NCBI GenBank assembly: GCA_000827265.1
Contig: KN834819.1
Span: forward strand, 1 to 64,000
Length of the DNA: 64,000 nucleotides
From: Collybiopsis luxurians FD-317 M1
Taxonomy: Eukaryota; Basidiomycota; Agaricomycetes; Agaricales; Omphalotaceae
Direction of reading: 5' to 3'
Shown here one piece after another: positions 24,561 to 35,879 of the stretch. The translations under genes and the position numbers were made by a program. Position 1 is the first letter of the stretch. Every line of letters starts with the position of its first letter. The notes under the pieces were generated by a model. It worked only from the letters and a program-made list of their open reading frames with translations, had not been told where the DNA came from and ran no database searches.

Positions 24561-25107
24561 GAATGAAGGTACTATATCTAGCATTTATTCTGGCAGAGGC
24601 TCTCACTTCCAGTAATGTTTAACTAGGTCTCTTCCGAGGCTAATAAGTATCCCATGTACACCTGAATTATATCTGGCATACCAGAGTTCTATTGTCTTGC
24701 TGCTTTCCCTCCTGAAGTTCCATTGGATGCATTCATTCAAGCCCTCCCAACAATGGTGTTGTACATTGTCAATACCAAGTGCACTTCTCATGAACAGATA
24801 TCAGTTCTGACAACAGGACAACGGTAGTGATATCCTCTCGTTCTACAAAGAAGAAGTTGCTGGAGAAAGTGCAAATTACATTTCATTACTGACAAACTCT
24901 TGTTGATGCGACAAAAATATTTAATAAAGCGCTCTGGTCTGTAATTGATGAAACAGTTGAAGCGCATGAGAAGGTTCTTCGGATTTTAAAATCAGATAAA
25001 GGCTGGATAAAGGAGCGCTGGATGCATATTGGGGTTTTGTTGAAGGGTATAGCCACTATATGGGATTTCATTTTCCTTTTTGCCATCTGGATGAGCTCTC
25101 GCTCTGA
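24561..25107 (+). pseudogene. Truncated TRI5-type terpene synthase (unit B)
   Basis: Begins with the last eight bases of synthase exon 2 (24561-24568) and continues through intron 2, exon 3, intron 3 and exon 4. It therefore arose by DNA-level duplication, not from mRNA. Exons 1 and 2, about half the protein with the Asp-rich motif, are missing. Exon 3 carries a nonsense change (Arg codon CGA read as TGA after MYT), and exon 4 has further indels and a stop after the LLTNS-coding stretch. The NSE coding region is still recognisable. Its 3' flank resembles that of copy 2 (12804-12960) for about 160 bp. It heads unit B in the same relative position as synthase copy 2 in unit A. Confidence 0.9.
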
Positions 25108-26022
25108 CACCCTTTGAATTTTACTGATGTGAATAATTTGTACAGAGTGCATTTGCAGACTGATGCGCTTTATTCAAAATACAAGAATACCATTTTTGTG
25201 TAGATTTTCTGATTTAATCCTACTTGTATGTACTTAGTGACCTAGACCATTAGATTGGAGATTGAAGATTGAGCCAAAAGAATCTGCTGATTCTGTAAAC
25301 ATGCAGTTGAAGATCCTCCGCATGCTCGGTTTGAGTGTAAAGATAATGAAGAAGTAATGAACTTATGGAATGCATCCCCGGTCAAAGTTATAGACCAGTT
25401 TCCCAATACTGTGTCAATATGACCGTAAGCTCTCCGGGTGTTATGTGTTACAGTCAGAACTTGGAAATAGGAGGTTCAATGGGCAATGTTATGCATTACA
25501 GGAATTTAATAAGTTCAACCTTGCCAGAAGTGCATTGCAGAGGTTCACCTAATTCGGGTAGTACTGAAGGCACTGTCTAGCAGTGCCATGGCACATCAAT
25601 AATTATTTATCTGCAAATGCTTTCAAGCTTGGTTACAGCACAGTTGTCAACAGGCTAAGAAGTGCCATTATAGACTCACAGAACTGGAGTTCTAAAGGCT
25701 TTGTTATGTGTTATGAAATATGAAATGACAAAGTTCAGAAGGGGGCCATTACTATGCATTATGGTATTGATTCAATACTGTGTGAATATAACAACAAGTT
25801 CACGTAACATTAATACTCCATTGGTCTCTCAAATGTATACCATGAAGTATTTAGGTAACACATGCATTATTGAAATGGGGAAAATCGTGTACTCTGCAGA
25901 ATGTTTGGTTTTTTTTTCTGTTTTTCCCTGTGAACTACAGAGGATATGATCACACACACACACCCAAAGTAGAAATGTATGTTCTATAGATGCACTTTAC
26001 TTAGCAGTAATATGTACATTTA
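25108..26022. other. Intergenic, AT-rich, no supported gene
   Basis: The first ~160 bp match the 3' flank of synthase copy 2. Later there are two partly similar stretches (about 25370-25530 and 25690-25880), which may be an old local duplication, and a short CA run near 25952. No coding potential is convincing. Confidence 0.45.
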
Positions 26023-26023
26023 G

Positions 26024-26463
26024 TGATGTGCTGGCGGGCCCGGCTCAAAAGCCCTGGCTACAGCTCCGGCAGCCCCAGCCTGGGCTCACCAAAATCTTGG
26101 GCTGGGCTGGGACGAGGCTCAGGCCCCGGCGGAAGAAGATCAGTGCCACCATTAGCAGAATCAATAAGCTCCAATGATGGCGCTAGAGCACAGTGCAGCC
26201 TGGAGGCCATGTGTGAATAAAAGAAAATACGAAGGAATTCCGTCTGGAAAGGATAACGTGAAGGTAACAGGAATGACTCATAACTGTATAGTCAGGTTTA
26301 GCGCACTTTGACTAAGCGCTTGCAAGCCCCGGCTGCCGGCCCAGTAAGATTTTGAGCCAGGTACTGAGCCGTCAATGAGCCGGGGGTGGGCTGGGGCCTG
26401 GCCAGGGCTCAGTAGGGCCCGGCTTACCCTGATCAACGGCTCTTGGCCGGAGCCGGCACATCA
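26024..26463. mobile_element. GC-rich non-autonomous element with inverted termini
   Basis: The ends read TGATGTGCTGGCGGGC... and, in reverse complement, TGATGTGCCGGCTCCGG.... Both are followed by GGCCCGGCTC-type and AGCCC/GGCC-rich sequence inside an AT-rich neighbourhood. TACATTTA on the left and TACATTA on the right resemble an imperfect target duplication. There is no transposase frame, so it is a MITE-like or otherwise deleted element. A related end lies at 49195-49304. The superfamily is not assigned. Confidence 0.6.
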
Positions 26464-26869
26464 TATACATTATGGTGGGATTGGATATAATATATATATC
26501 CTATCTGCATTTCCATCTTTCAATGACATTTACTAGTCCATTTTTGGGTATTCCGGTGACACTTGCACATGCATGACATGAAGCAGAGTAGGACCTAGGT
26601 CCGAAATGGGATCTACAAAATCGGATGAGCATGAAGCCTCACTTAAGCGCTCGCAGGAGGAATGGTAAGGTAAATAATTTGACTCATAATCTAATTTGAA
26701 GTATATGCTGAATTGTTTATTGGAAGCTTTAATTGCTACAGGGAGTCATCCACTAATGCAATTTTAGTTAGCATCCATTGCACTTGACATAGCCAAGGGC
26801 AAGTTGGGCACGAGTAACTGCCACACGATAGCGTTGTCCCATTACACGGCAGGACCTCAAGTTCAAGAA
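26464..26869. other. Intergenic, no supported gene
   Basis: AT-rich with a short TA run near 26490. Nothing coding was recognised. Confidence 0.45.
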
Positions 26870-26981
26870 ATAATACGGTTCAGGACAAGTCCTGGTGGGC
26901 CATTCTAGTAGTAATACATTTGATTTTTGACGACTTCAATGATAGTCAGAATACTAGCTCGTGCCCTGGTTTGAACACCTT

Positions 26982-26990
26982 CACTATAAA
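26982..26990 (+). promoter_or_regulatory. TATA box of P450 copy 2
   Basis: CACTATAAA about 55 bp before the ATG at 27044, conserved with P450 copy 1. Confidence 0.5.
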
Positions 26991-27043
26991 GCCTTTGGTG
27001 ACACTCTGCGACTCTCCACTTACCCCCTTCTGTGCTCACCAGC

Positions 27044-29147
27044 ATGATCTTGCTTGAGACTTGGGCTGTTGTTCTCTTTCTACTGCTTTTGTCCATCCAT
27101 ATGATCAGGACTAAAAATTATCATCTGCATCCGCTCCCTCCAGGTCCCCGGAAGCTCCCTATAGTCAAAAACTTGTTTGATATACCAAGAAAAGGACAAC
27201 TCTGGCTTGAATATTCTGAAATGAATCGAAAATATGGTAGGTTCTGATACTTCGTCATCTCATTGGCGGCGGTGAGCAAGTTACAGCTCACATCATGGTT
27301 ATAGGTTCAGATATTATTCATCTGGATGCACTCGGAAACTCCATTGTGATTTTGGATTCTGCAATAGCAATTAGCAATCTTCTGGAAAAGCGCTCATCGA
27401 TCTACTCCAGTAGACCACATTCTACAATGCTTGGAGAACTGATGGGGTAAGCCTCTTCAGATTTTCTCACTGTCAGGGGAAATTTCACTGTCAGATATAG
27501 GTGGGAAAACACTCTTCCATTTCTTCCTTACAATGAGGCATGGAAAGCCCAGCGAAAGATATTTCATCAGGCTATTCCCCCTAGTAACATAGTGCACTTT
27601 CATTCAAAACTTCTTCAGGCAACTCACAATCTTGTCCAAATGCTCGCCAAGACAGATGATTACATGGAAGATTTGCATTCATGAGTCAATGGTCATATAT
27701 CCAGACAGTTACTTACCTCCGCAGATGGATTGGTGTGATGATGCTAGATGTTGTCTATGGAATACGAGGAGGGAAAGTCAAGGACTTTTTACCTCTTGTA
27801 GACAAAGCAATAGCATCCATAGGTATTGCAGGAGCTCCCGGGGCATTTTATGTGGATCAGATACCCTTCTCTGCGCGTTTATGTCCCCAATTTTTAGATT
27901 TTAGTAGCTGAGAGTGCTACTGATTTCCAGTAAAATACGTCCCAGAATGGTTCCCTGGAGCCGATTTCAAGCGCAAAGCAAAGGAATGGAATTTCATACG
28001 CGCCAGAATAACTGAAGACACATTTCGCGTAAGCAAAGAACTAGTAGTAAGTTTCCGATATACGTCTATTGATGTTCCAAATCAAGAGCCGTTGTCAGGC
28101 TTCGAGCACTGCGTCGCCCTCTTTTGTATCCGTTGCTCTTCACCAGACGGGCTACTCTGATGAAATTGCACAGCGAGAGGCACATATAAAAGGAGCCTCC
28201 CTGTCAGCATTCGCAGGTACATTTAAGCAATAACCTTGCGCTAGAGTCTTATTATTTTCGACAGGGGCCTCGGATACTACCTGTAAGCGAGGACATGTTC
28301 ATTACTGTAGCCTCTTGACGGATTTGATTAGTTATGGCCATGTTAAACTTTCTCATCGCTATGTTATTGAACCCGGACATCCAAGCCAAAGCACATAATG
28401 AACTTGACAAAGTTCTCGGGCCTGGTAATTTGCCAAATTTTAGCGATAAATCATCGTTGCCGTATATCACAGCGGTTGTAATGGAGACATTGAGGTATCG
28501 ACCTATGACACCCCTAGGTCTGTAGGTTTAGCATTCTGCATATTTCAAACGTCTTTCAGCTTTCATGTACAGCGTTTCCGCATCTACTTACTCAAGACGA
28601 CATCTATAAAGGATATCTCATTCCCAAGGGAACTATTGTCATGGGAAACATCTGGTAAGAGCGTTGCTATACTTTGGCGTTGTTTTCCAGTACTTACTCT
28701 CGTGGTATCTAGGTCAGTTCTCCAAAACGAGGAAGACTACCCCGAACCAACGCGATTCAATCCTTCGCGTTTCTTAGATTCTGATGGACAAATCAACCTG
28801 AATGTCAGAGATCCCACAAACTATGGGTTCGGATTTGGGAGACGTGCTTGCGTAAGTACCCTACCAACTTAAGTACTGTTGTATTTCCGAGTGTGCATTT
28901 AATGCTTATTCATCCACAGCCTGGAAAGCATCTTGCGCTTGAATCGTTATTCATTGCAGTAGCGTGTATTTTAACTTGCTACACAGCTGAGCCAGAACTT
29001 GACGAACATGGAGAACCAATAAAACCAAAGATAGGGTGGAATACGGCACCGACGTTGATTAATAATCCGCTTCCTTTCAAATGTCGATTCGTACCCCGCT
29101 CCAGGGAAATAGAGACAGTTCTAGGGATGAAGTTGGAATCTGGATGA
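27044..29147 (+). pseudogene. Cytochrome P450, cluster copy 2, splice-site damaged
   Basis: Paralog of the P450 at 14579-16661 with the same eleven-exon plan and coding frames preserved to a TGA at 29147. The anchor, proline hinge, WKAQR, SDTT, ETLR and FGFGRRACPG coding regions are all present. Two splice donors have changed. After exon 3 the donor GTGAGT is ATGAGT (27681), and reading on meets a TGA at once. After exon 4 the donor GT is CT (27871), although a GT six bases later (27877) would keep the frame and add two residues. Because exon 3 is 180 nt, skipping it would stay in frame but would delete the C-helix WxxxR that contacts the heme propionate. It is probably non-functional, or alive only through unusual splicing. 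The start was chosen as the ATG matching copy 1; an upstream in-frame GTG at 27032 is not used. Confidence 0.8.
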
Positions 29148-29329
29148 ACAGGAGTAGCTATTAGTAACTTGTAAAATGAACTTCTAGCTGGGTTATGGGT
29201 ACTCAGTGTATTGAAGGTTTAGAAAAAACAAATATACAGTATCACTGCCACTATCAGAAATCCTGATCCAAACAGGTGTACTCATGAGATCTCCATCGTT
29301 TTGCATAACATGAAGAATCAACTTGAATA

Positions 29330-29460
29330 AATTGAACAAAGAGTAGAATGCAGCACCAACGTCAGTCATGTCATGAATCGGCTTCCTTTCAAACGTCGCG
29401 CTCCAAGGAAATAGAAGCAGTTCCAAGGATGAAGTTTGATGAACAGGACTGGCTAGATAG
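29330..29460 (+). pseudogene. Relic of a P450 terminal exon after copy 2
   Basis: Degraded match to the last P450 exon, including traces of NRLPFK, RSKE and GMKFDEQD-coding sequence, with frameshifts. It corresponds to the relic at 16885-16990. Confidence 0.6.
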
Positions 29461-29489
29461 CTGGGACAGGGGACGTATTGCCAAATAAA

Positions 29490-29742
29490 AAAAAAGTGGG
29501 CGCTCAATCGTCTATTCAAATCCCAATCAGACGCCTTACATCAACCACGTTCAATAGGAGTTCTTCCTCTTCGTTCCAAATGATACTGACTGATGTGCCT
29601 GAGGTATAATGCAGTAATAAAAGCCCAAGGAACGTTGAAGCCAAAGTCAATGGTTGTCCTCAAACTCGGAGCTCTTTTCATTCTCGTGCTTTCTCTCTTT
29701 TTTTCCTAGCTCCGCAGCGGCAAATTTTGTTCATTTTCCACT
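29490..29742 (+). pseudogene. 5' stub of the histidine phosphatase gene (unit B)
   Basis: The upstream region and first ~92 coding bases match 17040-17327. The start codon at 29650 is followed by 18 codons of the signal peptide and then a TAG, where the intact gene reads a Pro-Ser pair. Similarity to the phosphatase ends at about 29742. The TATA box is degraded. It marks the place the intact phosphatase occupies in unit A. Confidence 0.8.
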
Positions 29743-29800
29743 TCATTGCTGTAAGCTTGTATCGACTAGTAGATTTGCTTTCATGTGGCTTTGGTTTAAC
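29743..29800 (+). pseudogene. Small fragment of a GMC gene (intron 5/exon 6 region)
   Basis: Directly abuts the phosphatase stub and resembles 21107-21160, the intron 5 and micro-exon 6 region of GMC copy 1, including the shared GACTAGTAGATT word. It is best explained as a deletion junction in which phosphatase and GMC sequences were fused. Confidence 0.6.
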
Positions 29801-30523
29801 GGTCGTGCCCGGTACTAGATCGGGGTGGCACTTTGGTGGCACTCGACTTTCGCGGATAGGCGCTGCAGCCGTTCGGCAGGATCACGTATTATGCTGGGGT
29901 CTCACCTTTCTTTGCATACCAATTGTTTAAAGCGCTAGCCTTATTTTCTTTAGCTGGTGATTCTCTTCTTCCTTCCCGGTCGCGGTCAAAATGTCTGGAT
30001 CTACCTCGCCCTGGGTCGTAATCCCGCCAGTCTGAGCCTGAAACTCCCTGGGTTTCGATTCGGAGCAAAAACATATTTACAGCATTGCAATCCCTTGTTA
30101 GCTAACTTCCTTACCGATAATTCGAGCAATAAGATGTAGCTCTTATTTACAGGTTCGTGCTTATGCGAATCCATACCTTTGCTTTCTGGTAAGTTTCTTC
30201 TCAAAATTTTTGATTCTCGCTCTTATCGCACTCAGATGGCAAACGGGTATCGAGCTTGCTCTTAACAATATCGCACTATCTGAACTCTATCCCATATGAC
30301 GCTCAAGACATAAGCCTTGCCGAAGATCAAGATCCAGCCTTAAACCAAAATTTCCTTACGGGAGTTAGAGTTGCGCGCTTGTAAACTGCGTGGCGCATCA
30401 ACCCTTTCCTTATTTTACTTGAAGTTTGCTCGGGACCGTGCAATATACTCGCTCATTCCGGATCTCCGAGCAGTACAAAACAGGAGCGTGGATGCCCAGA
30501 AGATAGAAAAGCAATCTTTCCTC

Positions 30524-33466
30524 ATGACTACCTCCTCAATATTCGATATTATTTTCGCAGGAGGTGAGTATTCTTCTCATCCTTGACTATCTCGAAGGCG
30601 ACGTATGTGTCTTTGTATGAAGGAGGTACAGCAGCATGTATCATTGCCGGCCGACTCGCTCGAGCTGATCCATCGTTGAAAATTCTTGTACGCATCGAAT
30701 TCATGAGGGAAATACTTGCCTGATCTGACAATTAACTCGCACAGATTATTGAGGCTGGCCCTCATACGCAAAACGTTGATCGTCATATCCAGCCTGCTCG
30801 ATATGTGCATAATCTCGCGGAGGGGAATACACTTTCTCACCATATTGCTATCCCAAGCGAGGCGCTGGGCGGAAGATCCGTTTGCGTTCCTACGGGTGGC
30901 TGTTTAGGTGGGGGATCTAGCGTCAACGGTTTGTTTCGGAGATTCAGTTAGGAAACCAGTCTAATGTTTTCCTTCTCGCAGCTTTGATGTACACGCGAGC
31001 CTCTGCGTCCGACTACGATGATTGGGAAAGGCTAGGAAACCTGGGCTGGGGATCAAAAGATCTGATCCCTTTAGCGAAGAAGGTTTGTGATCCAATGCAG
31101 CATTGATGCACGCCCATCTCTATCTGTCTTGTATCTCCCTGTTGTATCAGGTTGAAACTTATCAAGTCCCTGATGGTAATCCGGCGGTACATGGGTTTAC
31201 TGGCCCTATCTCTGTCTCGCATGGAGGGCTAGACACAAACATTGGAAAGGAGTTCTTGGAAGCTGCATCACAATATGATAAATGCAGAAGAACATCAATG
31301 AGTACAGGTGTGGATACAAATGATTTTCAAACCGTGGATGTGTATGGCGTAAGTTTTCAGTTACTTGAATATCTCTGCGTTGACTGAAATGGCTTTCATC
31401 TAGCTCTGGCACAAGTTAAAGTTCTCAACATCAGGGATAGAATTCAATTTTGATTGCATTCTACTTCTTAGATATATCGACGCACGCTCTGGCAGACGCT
31501 CGGATACTGCCCACCACTTTGTCTACAACCTAGATATCAACAAACGTAATCTGCAAATCTTGACAAATCGACGGGCCGTCAAAGTGATCTTCGAGTGAAA
31601 TACCCCTCCTCTTGTTAACTATTCGGCATAATGACTGTTTATTGCAGGAACAACCAAGCTGTCGGCGTCCAGTATGCTGCTCACCCAGCCGATGGAAGGT
31701 TCCAATCTCCCCCTCAAATAGCTTACGCCGCTCGCCTGGTAGTGTTGTCCAGTGGAGCATTTGGATCACCTGCGATTTTGGAACGGTGAGCTTCCGTCAT
31801 TTGACAATCCAAACCATTTTCATCGCGTCTAGGTCTGGGATCGGGTCTGCACGTCATTTGGCAGAGGCAAACATTAAGCAATTTGTTAATTTAGCAGGTG
31901 TTGGAGAAAACTATAACGGTAAGAATGGATACAGTCTCCGTGTCTTCTGTTTTTTTTTGATGTATTTTATCTAGACCACACTCTCTATGTGAGCCCATAC
32001 ATTGCCTCCCAAGATTCCGACTGTATGGATGGGATATTTAGCGATGATGAAGACACTATTAAACGTACGTCCCAAAGTCTCTAAAGTGTATTATTGCGTT
32101 TTCAGTACCGACGGTCTATCTTCACAGAATATCTGACAGAGTGGACTGAAAAGGGATCAGGCTTACTGGCACACAAGTAACTGGCCGACTTGTCTGTTCT
32201 CGTTCTCTTCTTGATGTATTTTAAAGCTCTGTAGACTCAGGTATCAAATTGCGTCCCACCACAGAAGATCTCGAGGAGATGGGGCCATCATTCAAAAAGA
32301 TATGGGAAGAGTTTTATGCTAGAGCACCTGATAAGCCGGTTGCCTTGTTGGTCAACGTTGCGGGGTGCGTTCAATTAGGAGTGTATTAAATTGTCAACTG
32401 CAAACTGATTTGCAATCGCAGCAACCTCACTGGGGCGCCAGTGCCTGAAGGCTCAAAGGTATTCTCAATGGCTCATTGTGCGGTGAGTTTCAATCTTGAG
32501 TCCCATTATGGCGGTATGTTAAGAGATCATAAAACTTGGTAGTTATATCCTCTTACTGCTGGATACACTCACGTCACTTCCGGGACAAATCCTTGGGCTC
32601 CAGTGAAGTTTGATTCAGGGTACCTGAAAAAGCAAGTGATCCTTCGTTACGGTCTCTCTTTTTTTTCCTTTCTAAAAGAACAATTTATATTCTTGCACCT
32701 ATCCTTCAACCTATTGACGGTGACAAGATGCTAATCAATCTCTCCATGATAATAGCCCAGCAGATGTAGCTGTCCTAAAATGGTCTTACAAACACACGCG
32801 AGAGTTGGCTCGGCGTATGAGGTCTTACCGTGGCGAAGTTTTAAGTGGCCATCCAGCGTTCCCTTCTGCAACTTCAAGTTCGGCTGCGACTACTGCTGAT
32901 GCCTCTGGTCCAGTGGATGTTGATACTCCAAAGATTGTATACTCAGCAGAAGACGACAAGGCTATTGAGGAACATATAAGAGCAAATGGTAGAATCTGCA
33001 TTCACTTAAGTTCTTGTGCCATCTACTGAATCCCTTTCCTCAGTGGGCACTACATGGCATTCAGTAGGCCGCTATGATTGACTATGCCTTTGAAAATATG
33101 CTCATTTGAGACATATAGCTTGGTACATGTGCAATGAAACCCCGCGACATTAGCGGTGTCGTAGATGCTCAACTTAATGTGTACGGAGTGAAAAATTTGA
33201 AGGTGGCCGGTACGTTGACCATTTTCTTGTATCAGAAGAGCTTCTGTGAATTGATGTCCCACTTTCTTCTAAAGACCTGAGTATTGTGCCTCTCAATGTC
33301 GGGGCAAATACTTACAACACTGCACTGATCATTGGGTATGTTACGACCCACTTGGTTGCTGTCGAATGCTGAATTTTGCAACCAATCTAGGGAAAAAGCA
33401 TTCCTGATTATTGCCGAAGAGCTGGGTATACCAGTTGTTGAAGGAAGCAACAGCGTTGACTTCTAA
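30524..33466 (+). CDS. GMC-family FAD alcohol oxidase/dehydrogenase, copy 2
   Basis: Paralog of the GMC gene at 20270-23296 with the same 19-exon plan, including the short micro-exon (about 31404-31414). All junctions I checked keep the frame and no stop occurs; the length is about 615 aa. It has the FAD-binding FAGGGTAACIIAGRLA, GGGSSVN, the active-site TTWHSLGTCAMKP and NVGANTYNTA, and ends near 33466. One intron (at about 32631) uses a GC donor, a different intron from the GC-donor one in copy 1. The lid loop coding region around 31670-31730 differs more than the rest, so substrate preference may have changed. It is the only unit-B pathway gene that is clearly intact. Confidence 0.92.
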
Positions 33467-35879
33467 GAACTATTTACGCAACCTTTCTAGCTCTCTGCTC
33501 TGGATTTTGAATGCTAGATAACAAATTTGGAGCTATATTTTTATTTTGAATGAAGCGATTGAAGAGAATGAGACTTCACAAGGTGGATTAAAAAAGACCA
33601 ATTGAACTTGAGCTTTCCGAAACTGCGAAGCAGCGATTTTGCTGGCTTTCGGGCTATTTTTCCGCGGCCATTGTCAATGAAAGCCCCAAAAATTTCTCTA
33701 GAATTTAAGCATCCAGGTACCATCATCATTCCCCATTTTACTGAGCTTCGTGCGACGACCCGGATGGAGCATAAATCAGTGTTAAAGGTAAGACAGTTCT
33801 TGGTTGATGGATCTATGGGGCTGAGGAACGTCGCTTGCCGTTAGTTCACCGAAGCGTCGAGTAAATACTCTAATATCCGTCACAAACGGAAGCCGAACGA
33901 AGAAGAACACCCTCTGACCCACTCGTTGTCCCTCCAAACTTTCCGAAGGCACCATATATGTGTTTTCGTCTATATGCTTCGTCCGAAAACGACGCATATG
34001 CATGTATATTTAGATACAAAACGGAACTATAGCAGTATCTTGAGGCAGGAAAAGTCAAAAATAAAGATCAAGGTAAGATCCATTATCACCGATACTCAAT
34101 ACTCGGTATCACTCGCTGGTCGTGTCTAATCGTAATGCTATAATAAGCTTCGAAATCTATCTGGTGATTCAAACTATTTTGGAAGATACTCAAGTTATTC
34201 ATGGATTTCCGACTCGTTCGAACTGAGAAAGCAAGCCAGACATGTCCCAGGAGAGGCCTGGGACCCCCTCGGATTCGGAGAAGAATCGCGATCCTGGGTA
34301 CTGTTTGTTCAATTCCTTCAGAAGCAGATACATAGTTGAAGGTTTCGAACTTGAATCGTTCCTGTGGTCCTAGCACCTGTACCGGTGTACGATTCTCCGG
34401 CAATGAAATTGAGTTGCGAGTCATCTGTAAACACTTGAAATACACCCCCCATCAGAAAGTGTGAGCGTATGTGGCATACAACGTCAAAGAAGAATGAAAA
34501 GGATTCGCGGTCCTTGTGCGCGCGCGTTCATTCGAGAAGAATGTCAATGTACATATGTAGATCAAGAATTCATCTTGATATCTTTAGAATGATTCATTTG
34601 AAAATGAATTGCCGTACATTTCGAAACTAATAACACACGGTCACCGAGATTAATAGGAACGGAATTAAGATGAAAGAATGGGAGTCGATGCTCACTGGGA
34701 GACGCGTACTTGTCCCGTTGTTCGTCTCATGCGGAGAGAAGGGGCGCGAGGGGCGGGACGGCGGGCGCTAAGGGACGGCGGGGAACTCTAGGAAGAAATA
34801 AAGTTTATCCGCGGAATGGAAACATTCATACCGCATTGTAACGACCCGAATGAACAAAAAGAGAAGAGGTTTCATGTCTTCGCTTTGAATGCAGAAGCCA
34901 AGTAATCGTGCATGGTCGTCAGCCAGTCCAGACAGGTCTAGAAAGACATCTGACTTATTCACGGTTCGCCCGAAGGCTGACTAGATCCCGCGAGTCTGTT
35001 AACGCCGTTCAATTCGAGGGAAATATTCATTTCACATTGAATGGGAAAAAGAGGGACAAGGCAACAAAGCAACGAACATAGCGCAGCGTGTATTGTTCTC
35101 GAACAACGAGTCAAGTCAAGAGATGAGTGTGATGGAAGGAGAGGAAAGAAAGTGATTACGAACTTGCACGTTGCAGTAGGTAATAAGTATATACAGTTGA
35201 CTTAATTTCACTCATCAGCTGTCCCTTACCTCCTGCTATGGCGCTATAGATTCTGTCGGCTTGAGTTTATATTGCTATTTGTCTTCTATGAACTCCACTC
35301 TGGGTAACCGGGTATGAATCCGTATGAATCCGTATGAATCGTTAGTACGTCGTCCGAAGAGATTGAAGTGGAGTTTGCGTTCGACCTATATCCCTTCCTT
35401 CCCTCCTTTCCCTTCGTTCCCGTCCTCGTGGTAGTCGGATGTATCCATCGGTCCTCCACCGTAATAGTCAAACCTTCTTTGTCTTGGACGTATCACCCCA
35501 AAAGGCTTCTCGGACTTTGGCAGAAGATGGCTTGGAATTGATTCATGACTCACCTTTCTGCCCGTTATGAGAAAGATGGACGATCGAATGAATGCAATCT
35601 TCAGATAGAGGACAGCACAGGATGAAAATTCCAATGATGATAGGGAGTGAACGAATTCAACCATGACGCTTTGGCACTTGAGAGATGGAGCAGTTGGCGG
35701 AACTGCCTCGGGACTGATGACGAGGTTCTGTCATCGGTGGTTCGTCTTTTTAATAAAGTTGAACCAACGCCACCAACATGTCGATAATCAGCATGGGAAG
35801 CAATAATTTAATGATTGTATTCAAAAACCAAATAGCGGGAAAGAATTCGACATCGTCACTTGGTATATCATTATCATCA
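33467..35879. other. Intergenic, no supported gene
   Basis: Several short frames on both strands lack domains and splice support. At 35311-35340 GTATGAATCC occurs three times in tandem. Confidence 0.5.

Noticed and set aside
24561..25107. Repeat-induced point mutation as the cause of the pseudogene
   Set aside because: One CpG transition to a stop is visible, but the intact near-identical synthase copies 12-22 kb away show no C-to-T saturation, so an RIP-like process is not supported.
26023..26220. 65-codon frame in GC-rich DNA
   Set aside because: It is low-complexity sequence of the inverted-terminus element.
2681..33466. Interpretation as a trichothecene cluster
   Set aside because: Only the fold family of the cyclase points that way. 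No other recognised trichothecene pathway gene is present, and TRI5-type enzymes in Agaricomycetes make various products.
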